DNA from: an uncultured Bacteroidales bacterium
Lineage (GTDB): Bacteria; Bacteroidota; Bacteroidia; Bacteroidales; UBA932
DNA length: 64,000 nt
NCBI GenBank assembly: GCA_900316675.1
Contig: ONDR01000006.1
Location: forward strand, 19,534-83,533
Direction: 5' to 3'
Shown here: in pieces, positions 26,259 to 34,051 of the stretch
Layout: every line of letters starts with the position of its first letter
How positions within the stretch are numbered: the stretch's first letter is position 1
Program-made: the position numbers and the translations under genes
The notes under the pieces: model-generated
What the model saw: the letters and a program-made list of their open reading frames with translations, nothing else
The model's database searches: none
What the model was told of the DNA's origin: nothing

Positions 26259-27185
26259 ATGGCTCAAAAACAATCAAAGTCTTCGGTACTTCTGGACTAT
26301 GTCTGGATGACTATCGGCTGCGTGATATTCTGCTTGGCATGGGAAGTATTTCTCATTGCCAACCATATTGCCAGCGGTGGTCTTGCCGGTATCTGTACGG
26401 TCATCAATTTCTGTACGGGTATTCCGGTATCCTATTCGTACATTATCCTGAACGTAGTATTGCTGGGCGTCGGTTTCCTGGTAATGGGAAAGGGCTTTGG
26501 CTTCAAGACCATTTATTGCATAGCCCTTACCTCCGTCCTGTTTGACATTATCCCAAGGATGGATTTCATGCAACAGATTGTTGCCAACCCCATTCTGGGC
26601 GATGATGATAAAGTTCTGTATCCTATTATCGGCGGCCTTTTGGAGGCCGTGGGCATCAGCTTTATCTTCAAACGAGGCGGCAGTACCGGAGGAACGGATG
26701 TCGTAGCCCTGATACTGAATAAATTCTGGCCCATATCGCCCGGAAAGGTGTATATGAGCCTGGATATCTTTATCATAGCTTCCGTGCTTCTGGCTCCTGG
26801 CATGGGCCTGAAAGACATGGTTTACGGTTATATCGCCATGCTGTCCTTTACCATGTTCCTGGACTTCCTGCTGCTTGGCAGCAAGGCTACGGTACAGGTG
26901 CTGGTCTTCTCCAAGAAGTATAAAGAGATTGCAGATGTTATGACAGGAAGCCTTAACAGGGGAGTGACTGCACTTAATGCCGTAGGCTGGTATACGCAGC
27001 AGGAGAGCAAGGTTCTGCTTATCATGGTGCGCAAAACCCAGCTGTCAGTAATTACCAGGGCTATTAAAGACATAGACCCGAATGCTTTTGTAAGTGTTTC
27101 TTCTGCCAGTGCCGTTTATGGCCAGGGCTTCGATGAAATGCGTACCGGACTGGACCGCAAAAAGAAAAAACAAGAACAGGAATAA
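26259..27185 (+). CDS. YitT family membrane protein (first of tandem pair)
   Basis: 308 residues. Five to six membrane segments in the DUF161/YitT domain (e.g. 'GCVIFCLAWEVFLIANHI', 'SYIILNVVLLGVGFLVMG') with the family signature 'FKRGGSTGGTDVVALILNKF'. A C-terminal DUF2179 cytosolic domain follows: 'YKEIADVMTGSLNRGVTALNAVGWYTQQESKVLLIMV' and 'IKDIDPNAFVSVSSASAVYGQGF'. YitT proteins are putative transporters of unknown substrate. The stop overlaps the next start by one base (TAATG), so the two paralogues are likely cotranslated. Confidence 0.9.
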   Translation: MAQKQSKSSVLLDYVWMTIGCVIFCLAWEVFLIANHIASGGLAGICTVINFCTGIPVSYSYIILNVVLLGVGFLVMGKGFGFKTIYCIALTSVLFDIIPRMDFMQQIVANPILGDDDKVLYPIIGGLLEAVGISFIFKRGGSTGGTDVVALILNKFWPISPGKVYMSLDIFIIASVLLAPGMGLKDMVYGYIAMLSFTMFLDFLLLGSKATVQVLVFSKKYKEIADVMTGSLNRGVTALNAVGWYTQQESKVLLIMVRKTQLSVITRAIKDIDPNAFVSVSSASAVYGQGFDEMRTGLDRKKKKQEQE

Positions 27186-28138
27186 TGAGCAATTCTTCTG
27201 ATAAAAGCATCTTAAGGCTTATCAAGGAGTACATCCTGGTGGCTATCGGTATCACCATCTACGTTTTGGGATGGGTGGTCTTCCTTATTCCCAACAACCT
27301 TGTCGGTGGTGGCGTCACGGGTATAGGTACTATTCTCCAGTACGCAACCGGCTTTAACGTAGGTTATACCTTCTTTATAATAAACGGTATCCTGCTTATT
27401 ATAGCCTTCTTCGTGATGGGGGCTGGCTTCGGCGGCAAGACCATTATGGCCATCATTCTTGCATCCATAGGTTTGCGAGTCCTTCCGGAACTTGTTCCGG
27501 AGACGATAATCCAAGCCATCGCCCTTGATAACGGTAAGCTTATGTGCACCCTGATAGGTGCCATCATGGCAGGTTTGGGCATAGGCATGGCCATGTCGCA
27601 GGGCGGCAGTACCGGCGGCACGGACATTATCGCCCTTATCGTCAGCAAGTACCGCAATGTCTCTCCCGGCAGGATGATATTGCTTATCGATGTAGTTATC
27701 ATCGCATCTTCATTCTTCGTTCCTTCATACACGGCAGACGGCGAATTGGTGGGCTGGGCAGACAAGTTTACGGGCGTAGTATATGGCCTTCTGCTTGTAA
27801 CGGTATGCGGCAACGTGATTGATATTTATCTGTCCGGTACCAAACAGTCCGTGCAGGTATTCATTCTATCGCATAAGTATGCAGAAATCGCAGACTGCAT
27901 AACCACCAACCTGCATCGCGGCGTTACAGTTATGCCGGCCCAGGGCTGGTACACAAAGGAAGAAAGCCATGTGCTTATGGTTATCAGCAAAAAGTCGGAT
28001 CTTAACATAATGCTCAGGTACATAAAGTCCATTGATCCTGATGCTTTCCTGTCAGTTGCCACTACAACCGGAGTTTACGGACGGGGCTTCGATACAATAA
28101 AAACCAAGGCAAAGAAGGTTTCTGAAAAGATTGGTTAG
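27185..28138 (+). CDS. YitT family membrane protein (second of tandem pair)
   Basis: 317 residues, clearly paralogous to the upstream gene. Same signature 'SQGGSTGGTDIIALIVSKY', membrane segments such as 'YTFFIINGILLIIAFFVMGAG', and a DUF2179 end 'YAEIADCITTNLHRGVTVMPAQGWYTKEESHVLMVISKK' plus 'TTTGVYGRGFDTI'. The pair may form a heteromeric transporter, which would explain the one-base coupling; this is inference. A terminator follows about 100 bases downstream. Confidence 0.9.
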   Translation: MSNSSDKSILRLIKEYILVAIGITIYVLGWVVFLIPNNLVGGGVTGIGTILQYATGFNVGYTFFIINGILLIIAFFVMGAGFGGKTIMAIILASIGLRVLPELVPETIIQAIALDNGKLMCTLIGAIMAGLGIGMAMSQGGSTGGTDIIALIVSKYRNVSPGRMILLIDVVIIASSFFVPSYTADGELVGWADKFTGVVYGLLLVTVCGNVIDIYLSGTKQSVQVFILSHKYAEIADCITTNLHRGVTVMPAQGWYTKEESHVLMVISKKSDLNIMLRYIKSIDPDAFLSVATTTGVYGRGFDTIKTKAKKVSEKIG

Positions 28139-28140
28139 TC

Positions 28141-28214
28141 AAGATTCGTAAAATTAAGTCGTCAAGATTCGTAAAGAAAGTAAAGATTCGTAAAGCAAAG
28201 TAAAGATTTGTAAA
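28141..28214 (+). repeat. Four phased direct repeats AAGATTCGTAAA
   Basis: Copies start at 28141, 28164, 28183 and 28203 (the last is AAGATTTGTAAA), spaced 23, 19 and 20 bases, near two helical turns. They lie between the second yitT stop and its terminator, upstream of the AraC-type regulator gene. They may be operator sites or the result of slipped-strand duplication. Confidence 0.6.
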
Positions 28215-28235
28215 AATATAATACGATTTAACAAA

Positions 28236-28274
28236 AACCCCGTCTATAATTGAATTATGGGCGGGTGTTTTTTG
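28236..28274 (+). terminator. Terminator of the yitT pair
   Basis: A stem of about 12 pairs (CCCGTCTATAAT with ATTATGGGCGGG, including wobbles) and loop TGA, followed by a T-rich run. Confidence 0.7.
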
Positions 28275-28282
28275 TAAATTTG
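28275..28282 (+). promoter_or_regulatory. -7 element upstream of AraC-type gene
   Basis: TAAATTTG directly after the yitT terminator's T-tract, 37 bases before the ATG at 28319. Confidence 0.5.
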
Positions 28283-28318
28283 CCGCCAAGGACGGAACAA
28301 AAAACGTCGCCATGATCT

Positions 28319-29215
28319 ATGATCGAAACTGTAATAGGTTCCTTTTCTATTGTCGGCAGCATGTTGCTGATTTTGACAGATAAATCTTTAGGTAAAATGT
28401 TAGTGCTGATGCTTGTAATCTATCAAGCTGCAGCCCTTATTGCTGCACTGCTGTCTCCTGATCCGGATTCTTGCGGTGTATGGTCTCCCCGTATGTTGGT
28501 TTTTTGCGCCGGTATAGCTGTGCCGGTTGTGGTGTCCCTGGCCGTAAACCTTTTCAAGAAGTGTGCGGATTCTTCTTTTTTATTAGGAGAATACAGCGGA
28601 AAGGATTTTGTGATAGAATCTGCCAGGTATGTGTATTCGGTGTGCTTTATGGCCTTGCTTCTGGCGTCAGAGTCTTCCTGGGGCGCCTCATTCACAGTGC
28701 GTTATATCGTTCAGGGAGTATTCCTGATCCTGGCCATTATCCTGCTTTTCCTGGTTTCGGTCCGGTATCTGGCAATGGCCGGCAAGGACAAACAGAGCCT
28801 TGACTCTGAGCCATCGGATATGGAGGTGCGCATTTACGAGAAGATAATACGTTACCTGGAAGAAAAGAAACCATACCTTGATGCAGCTTTTACCATGGAA
28901 CGCCTGTGCCGCTATCTGGGGACTAATCGTGGATACGTTTCCCGCAGTGTGAATCACTGTACCGGAAAGAATCTGGCACGGGTGGTAAACTCTTACCGTG
29001 TCCGTCATGCCATGGAACTGTTCAGGAATGACATGAGCCTGAAGATATCGGATCTATGGCAGATGTCGGGTTTTGGCAGCAAGGTTACTTTCCTGGCCGC
29101 CTTCCGCATAGAGAATAATATTAATCCCCGGGAATGGTGCAAGGAGCTTCGGGACGAGTCTGCAAGAGACCGGAAACTCCTTTCCAAGAACAAGGGACAG
29201 GGGCCAGAACGGTAA
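28319..29215 (+). CDS. Membrane-anchored AraC-type transcriptional regulator
   Basis: 298 residues. The N-terminal ~160 residues contain four to five hydrophobic segments ('FSIVGSMLLILT', 'LVLMLVIYQAAALIAALL', 'VFCAGIAVPVVVSLAVNLF', 'FLILAIILLFLVSVRYLAM'). The C-terminal ~115 residues form an AraC DNA-binding domain: 'FTMERLCRYLGTNRGYVSRSVN' (first HTH) and 'LKISDLWQMSGFGSKVTFLAAFR' (second HTH) with 'NINPREWCKEL'. Such membrane-HTH proteins are common in Bacteroidales and regulate nearby or surface genes in response to unknown signals. Four phased repeats upstream might be its own sites. The last 95 bases overlap the convergent rluA-type gene. Confidence 0.82.
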   Translation: MIETVIGSFSIVGSMLLILTDKSLGKMLVLMLVIYQAAALIAALLSPDPDSCGVWSPRMLVFCAGIAVPVVVSLAVNLFKKCADSSFLLGEYSGKDFVIESARYVYSVCFMALLLASESSWGASFTVRYIVQGVFLILAIILLFLVSVRYLAMAGKDKQSLDSEPSDMEVRIYEKIIRYLEEKKPYLDAAFTMERLCRYLGTNRGYVSRSVNHCTGKNLARVVNSYRVRHAMELFRNDMSLKISDLWQMSGFGSKVTFLAAFRIENNINPREWCKELRDESARDRKLLSKNKGQGPER

Positions 29216-29876
29216 GCTCTTCTTTTGTCACAGGATGGGGAAGCGTTATGCTTCTGGCATGAAGGCTGATGCTACCGTCTGGGTTGCTCCTTGGCGCGCC
29301 GTATTTCAGGTCTCCCTTAATTGTGCAGCCGATGCCGGATAGCTGGCAGCGAATCTGGTGGTGACGGCCTGTCAGCAGCTCGACCTGCAAAAGATGGTAT
29401 CTTTCCGTACTGCCAAGGTAGGTGTAAATAAGTTTGGCCAGTTTGGCATCCCTGTATTTTCCTTCTTTTACTATATAGCTCTTATTCTGCTCTTCGCGGC
29501 GAAGCAGCCAGTTTTCCAGCAGGGCGTGCGGCTGCTCAGGTGCGGCGACGCACAGGGCCAGATATATCTTGTGGACTGTGCCTTCGCGGAAGGCTGCGCT
29601 AAGCCTTTCAAGGGCCTTGGATGTCTTTGCAAATACGGTAATGCCGCTTACAGGGCGGTCCAGACGGTGGGGGATACCCAGGAATACTTTACCCGGTTTG
29701 GAGTTGCGTATGGCAATGAAGGCCTTGTATTTGTCGCACAAGGTCTCGTCGCCGGTCTTGTCACCCTGGACAATTTCGCCCGCGCGCTTGCATACGATCA
29801 AAAGATGATTGTCTTCATATAGGATCCTATCCTGCAGGTCCTTATACTCCTGTTCCGTCAGTTGCCTGTATTCCAT
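29121..29876 (-). CDS. RluA family pseudouridine synthase
   Basis: 251 residues. Catalytic Asp73 lies in 'PHRLDRPVSGITVFAKTSKAL'. Other family blocks: 'ILYEDNHLLIVCKRAGEIVQGD' near the start and 'LLTGRHHQIRCQLSGIGCTIKGDLKYGA', 'LHARSITLPHPVTKE' later. It isomerises specific uridines in rRNA or tRNA. Which RNA site it modifies is not decided by sequence; it lacks an N-terminal S4 domain, as in RluA/TruC-like members. Its 3' end overlaps the AraC-type gene by 95 bases, a long convergent overlap. A TATCTTTG element at 29902-29895 probably drives it. Confidence 0.88.
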   Translation of the reverse strand: MEYRQLTEQEYKDLQDRILYEDNHLLIVCKRAGEIVQGDKTGDETLCDKYKAFIAIRNSKPGKVFLGIPHRLDRPVSGITVFAKTSKALERLSAAFREGTVHKIYLALCVAAPEQPHALLENWLLRREEQNKSYIVKEGKYRDAKLAKLIYTYLGSTERYHLLQVELLTGRHHQIRCQLSGIGCTIKGDLKYGAPRSNPDGSISLHARSITLPHPVTKEELTVLAPVPCSWKGVSGLLQTRPEAPCTIPGD

Positions 29877-29894
29877 AAATGTCTAATTACTCTG

Positions 29895-29926
29895 CAAAGA
29901 TATGACAAAATGTCAGAAAAAACGAA
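29895..29926 (-). promoter_or_regulatory. Promoter of RluA-family gene
   Basis: Minus-strand TTCG (29926-29923), 20 bases, TATCTTTG (29902-29895). One mismatch in the -33 box. Confidence 0.5.
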
Positions 29927-29994
29927 TTGGCATAACATTCGATATAAATGAAGGCGTCGGTCCTGAAGACAGGGCTGGCAGATGAAAAGATAAA

Positions 29995-30000
29995 AAGGAG
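29995..30000 (+). promoter_or_regulatory. Canonical Shine-Dalgarno site before dnaK
   Basis: AAGGAG lies 9 bases before the dnaK ATG. Such a strong site is unusual in Bacteroidota, which mostly initiate without it. Confidence 0.5.
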
Positions 30001-30009
30001 ATTAATAAT

Positions 30010-31887
30010 ATGGGAAAAATTATTGGAATCGATTTGGGTACAACCAATTCATGCGTAGCGGTAATGGAAGGTAACCAGCCTACCGTTATCATCAACAATG
30101 AGGGTCAGCGTACTACTCCTTCAGTTGTTGCTTTCACTGAAGGCGGTGAGCGTAAGGTGGGTAGCCCTGCAAAGCGTCAGGCTATCACCAATCCTGCCAA
30201 CACCGTATTCTCTATCAAGAGGTTCATGGGTGAGACCTACGATCAGGTTAACACAGAGGTAAGCCGCGTTCCTTACAAGGTGGTTCGTGGTAACAACAAC
30301 ACTCCCCGCGTAGATATCAACGGCCGTCTCTACTCTCCTCAGGAGATTTCTGCAATGGTTCTTCAGAAGATGAAGAAGACCGCAGAGGATTATCTTCGCC
30401 AGGAGGTTACAGAGGCAATCGTAACCGTTCCTGCATACTTCAGCGACTCTCAGCGTCAGGCTACCAAAGAGGCTGGTAAGATTGCCGGTCTTGATGTTAA
30501 GCTTATCATCAACGAGCCTACCGCAGCCGCACTTGCATACGGTCTTGACAAGACTGACAAGAGCATGAACGTTGCAGTTTACGACCTTGGTGGCGGTACC
30601 TTTGATATTTCTATCCTTGAGCTCGACTCCGGAATCTTCGCTGTTAAGTCTACCAACGGTGATACCCACCTTGGCGGTGATGACTTCGACCAGGTAATTA
30701 TCGACTGGCTGGCAAGCGAGTTCGCAGCAGAGAACGGTGGCGCAGACCTCAAAAAGGACCCTATGGCTCTCCAGAGACTTAAAGAGGCCGCAGAGAAGGC
30801 TAAGATAGAACTCTCTAACCAGACTTCTACAGAGATCAACCTTCCTTACATCATGCCGGTTGACGGTGTGCCTAAGCACCTTGTAAAGACCCTTACCAGG
30901 GCTAAGTTCGAGATGCTTTGCGACGACCTCTTCCAGCGTACCATCGAGCCTTGCCGCAACGCTCTTGCAGCAGCAAAGATGAACGTATCCGACATTGACG
31001 AGGTTCTGCTCGTGGGCGGTTCAACCCGTATCCCTAAGATCCAGGAGATCGTTAAGAACTTCTTTGGCAAGGAACCTAACCGCAGCGTTAACCCGGATGA
31101 GGTTGTTGCAGTTGGTGCAGCCATCCAGGGCGGTGTGCTCGCAGGCGATGTTAAGGATGTGATCCTTACCGATGTTACCCCGCTTTCACTTGGTATCGAG
31201 ACCCTTGGCGGCGTTATGACCAAGATGATTGATGCAAACACCACCATTCCTGTAGATAAGGAGCAGATTTTCTCTACAGCAGCTGACAACCAGCCTTCAG
31301 TAGAAATCCGCGTGCTCCAGGGCGAGCGTCCTATGGCAAAGGACAACAAGCAGATTGGTGTCTTCCATCTTGACGGCATCGCTCCCGCACCCCGTGGCGT
31401 GCCTCAGATTGCAGTGAAATTCTCTATCGATGTCAGCGGTATTCTTAGCGTATCCGCAGTGGATAAGGCTACAGGCAAGGCCCAGAGCGTTAGAATCGAG
31501 GCTTCTTCAGGCCTGTCAGAGGACGAGATCAAGCGTATGCGCGACGAGGCCAAGGCTAACGAGGCTGCAGATAAGGCAGAGAAGGAGCGCGTTGACAAGA
31601 TCAACGAGGCCGACGCCCTTTGCTTCCAGGCAGAGAAGTTCCTTAAAGAGAACGGTGACAAGGTTCCTGCAACCGTTAAGGACGAGGTAGAGAAGAACGT
31701 AAGCGCACTTAAGGAGGCTATCAAGACCCAGAATCTTGCCGACATCGACAAGTACAAAGAGGCTCTTAACAAGGCATTTGAGGCTATGTACCAGCAGGCA
31801 CAGCAGGCCCAGGGCCCTCAGGGTCCCCAGCCTGGTCCTCAGCCCGGTCCTCAGGGTCCTCAGGACAACGCTCCGGATGAGCAGTAA
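30010..31887 (+). CDS. dnaK: Chaperone DnaK (Hsp70)
   Basis: 625 residues. ATPase domain: '[17 protein letters not shown]', '[17 protein letters not shown]', '[16 protein letters not shown]'. Substrate domain: '[27 protein letters not shown]' and '[20 protein letters not shown]'. A helical lid follows. The C-terminal tail is a Pro-Gln-Gly repeat ([18 protein letters not shown]) instead of a charged EEV-type end. With DnaJ and GrpE it folds and protects proteins in the cytosol. No dnaJ or grpE lies next to it here. It begins with a clear Shine-Dalgarno site and ends at a strong terminator. Confidence 0.97.
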   Translation: MGKIIGIDLGTTNSCVAVMEGNQPTVIINNEGQRTTPSVVAFTEGGERKVGSPAKRQAITNPANTVFSIKRFMGETYDQVNTEVSRVPYKVVRGNNNTPRVDINGRLYSPQEISAMVLQKMKKTAEDYLRQEVTEAIVTVPAYFSDSQRQATKEAGKIAGLDVKLIINEPTAAALAYGLDKTDKSMNVAVYDLGGGTFDISILELDSGIFAVKSTNGDTHLGGDDFDQVIIDWLASEFAAENGGADLKKDPMALQRLKEAAEKAKIELSNQTSTEINLPYIMPVDGVPKHLVKTLTRAKFEMLCDDLFQRTIEPCRNALAAAKMNVSDIDEVLLVGGSTRIPKIQEIVKNFFGKEPNRSVNPDEVVAVGAAIQGGVLAGDVKDVILTDVTPLSLGIETLGGVMTKMIDANTTIPVDKEQIFSTAADNQPSVEIRVLQGERPMAKDNKQIGVFHLDGIAPAPRGVPQIAVKFSIDVSGILSVSAVDKATGKAQSVRIEASSGLSEDEIKRMRDEAKANEAADKAEKERVDKINEADALCFQAEKFLKENGDKVPATVKDEVEKNVSALKEAIKTQNLADIDKYKEALNKAFEAMYQQAQQAQGPQGPQPGPQPGPQGPQDNAPDEQ

Positions 31888-31900
31888 TCCGGCGAATTCT

Positions 31901-31939
31901 AAAAAAACGGTGCGGATTTTTATCTGCACCGTTTTTTTT
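31901..31939 (+). terminator. dnaK terminator
   Basis: Stem AACGGTGC/GCACCGTT followed by eight T. A promoter -7 element for trpS begins directly after it. Confidence 0.85.
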
Positions 31940-31940
31940 A

Positions 31941-31948
31941 TACCTTTG
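31941..31948 (+). promoter_or_regulatory. trpS -7 element
   Basis: TACCTTTG, 25 bases before the ATG at 31973. It argues against the in-frame GTG at 31961 as start. Confidence 0.5.
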
Positions 31949-31960
31949 CGATTCTATTAA

Positions 31961-33085
<1,125 letters not shown>

Positions 33086-33097
33086 GGGAACGTAACT

Positions 33098-33418
33098 CTA
33101 CGCAGTTTGATTTACCGGGAGCATCGGGTATGGCCTGATGCTCCTTAGTTTTTGTTTGATCTTAACGTCGTTACGTGCTTTCTGCATATTGTAATCGGCC
33201 TGCAGGCCCATAAGGATATCGGCCGAAATGCCAAGAGCGCACTCCAGAGCCAGTGCGATACTTGCCGGCAACGGTCTTCTTTCGTTAAGAATATCATTAA
33301 GCATGGTGTATGGAACATCAATCCAGTCCGCCAAGGCTTTCTGAGGAATTCCTCTTGCTTCCAGTTCGTCCTTAATGACTTCACCGGGATGTGTTGGGAT
33401 AAAACTTTTCTGTGCCAT
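33098..33418 (-). CDS. higA: HigA family antitoxin (XRE-type HTH)
   Basis: 106 residues. Start 'IPTHPGEVIKDELEARGIPQKALADWIDVPYTMLNDILNERRPLPASIALALECALGISADILMGLQADYNMQKA' shows the HigA pattern: 'HPGE.L..EL', an HTH with 'Q..LA....V', 'N.I.N..R', and the closing 'W/L..LQ..YDL'. HigA binds and neutralises HigB and represses the operon. It starts 5 bases downstream of higB, the reversed toxin-first order typical of higBA. Confidence 0.87.
   Translation of the reverse strand: MAQKSFIPTHPGEVIKDELEARGIPQKALADWIDVPYTMLNDILNERRPLPASIALALECALGISADILMGLQADYNMQKARNDVKIKQKLRSIRPYPMLPVNQTA
33118..33154 (+). terminator. Probable trpS terminator within higA
   Basis: GGAGCATC (33118-33125) pairs with GATGCTCC (33137-33144), followed by TTAGTTTTTG. 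It sits in the 3' part of higA on the opposite strand. Confidence 0.55.
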
Positions 33419-33423
33419 AACTC

Positions 33424-33738
33424 CTATTTATAATGATTTGTGATTTCTAAAATATTGCAAATGGTTACAACTACTTCTTTTTCTATTTTTTCTGTTTGAA
33501 ACTCCAAACGGTACTTATTATCTATTCTCACTGATTCAATACCAGCCTTATCTCCTTTTAGCTTTTCGTAATTCAGTGAGTTAAAGAAGAATAATTTCTC
33601 AATAGAGTCTGCATGCTTAAGGATGTTTACGACCTTTATGTATTTTTTAACGATCTCTGGCTGAAACCAGGGGCTCTTGTCCGATTCTCCTGTTTCATAC
33701 ATATGAGACAAGTAGTCTTTTTTAAACACCAACAGCAT
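33424..33738 (-). CDS. higB: HigB family toxin (RelE/ParE superfamily)
   Basis: 104 residues from ATG 33738; the frame extends upstream to a TTG at 33777, but a -7 element at 33763-33756 lies between. HigB features: 'LFFFNSLNYEKLKGDKAGIESVRIDNKYRLEFQTEKIEKEVVVTICNILEITNHYK', including the conserved 'L..L.G...G..S.RI...YRL.F' block and final HY. HigB-type toxins are ribosome-dependent mRNA endonucleases. It is transcribed away from cas9; the shared intergenic region contains the cas9 promoter and tracrRNA gene. Confidence 0.85.
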   Translation of the reverse strand: MLLVFKKDYLSHMYETGESDKSPWFQPEIVKKYIKVVNILKHADSIEKLFFFNSLNYEKLKGDKAGIESVRIDNKYRLEFQTEKIEKEVVVTICNILEITNHYK

Positions 33739-33755
33739 AATTACTCTCTTTTTCG

Positions 33756-33763
33756 CAAAGATA
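33756..33763 (-). promoter_or_regulatory. higBA -7 element
   Basis: TATCTTTG on the minus strand, 17 bases before the higB ATG at 33738. The -33 box is weak, and self-repression by HigA is expected from family knowledge. Confidence 0.5.
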
Positions 33764-33878
33764 GAGAATAATTTCAAAAATACACTAAAAAAGTGGATTT
33801 CCTTCGAAAAACTATATTATATCCTTGATGGGGTAGGGCTGATTCTTGTTACTTTTATTCACAATGTTTTGAGTAACA

Positions 33879-33910
33879 CTTGTATAAAACGATACATATA
33901 TGTAAATTTG
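33879..33910 (+). promoter_or_regulatory. cas9 operon promoter
   Basis: CTTG at 33879-33882, 20 bases, TAAATTTG at 33903-33910. A start near 33917 would give a cas9 leader of about 135 bases that runs antisense through the whole tracrRNA gene. Confidence 0.6.
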
Positions 33911-33928
33911 TAACTACCGTATCAAAAC

Positions 33929-33956
33929 AAAAAAGCCCCACGGTGTACGCGGGGCT
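33929..33956 (-). terminator. tracrRNA terminator
   Basis: Stem AGCCCCGCG/CGTGGGGCT with TTTTTTG on the minus strand. In the plus direction no T-tract follows, so cas9 transcription should not stop here. Confidence 0.85.
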
Positions 33957-34011
33957 ATAGGATAAAATCCTGCGGCATATAGCCTTATTGTGATAAGATG
34001 TAGAAAATCTT
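33929..34011 (-). ncRNA. tracrRNA of the type II-C CRISPR system
   Basis: Read on the minus strand from about 34011. The anti-repeat TTTTCTACATCTTATCACAA (about 34007-33988) pairs with the first 21 bases of the CRISPR repeat at 19 positions, counting G-U pairs, with a 2-base U-U internal bulge. It is followed by AATAAGGC...GCCGCA, the nexus found in Neisseria-type II-C tracrRNAs, then by a GGCTATA/TATAGCC stem. An intrinsic terminator ends it: AGCCCCGCG/CGTGGGGCT plus six T (33929-33934). The promoter is at 34018-34048. The predicted length is about 83 bases. It should pair with each crRNA repeat for RNase III processing and loading onto Cas9. Confidence 0.88.
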
Positions 34012-34017
34012 ATGTCA

Positions 34018-34048
34018 CAAAGGTATTTGAAATTTTTGAAAAATCAAA
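34018..34048 (-). promoter_or_regulatory. tracrRNA promoter
   Basis: Minus-strand TTTG (34048-34045), exactly 19 bases, TACCTTTG (34025-34018): a perfect Bacteroidota promoter. Its -33 box ends 4 bases before the cas9 start codon at 34052. Confidence 0.85.
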
Positions 34049-34051
34049 TAT

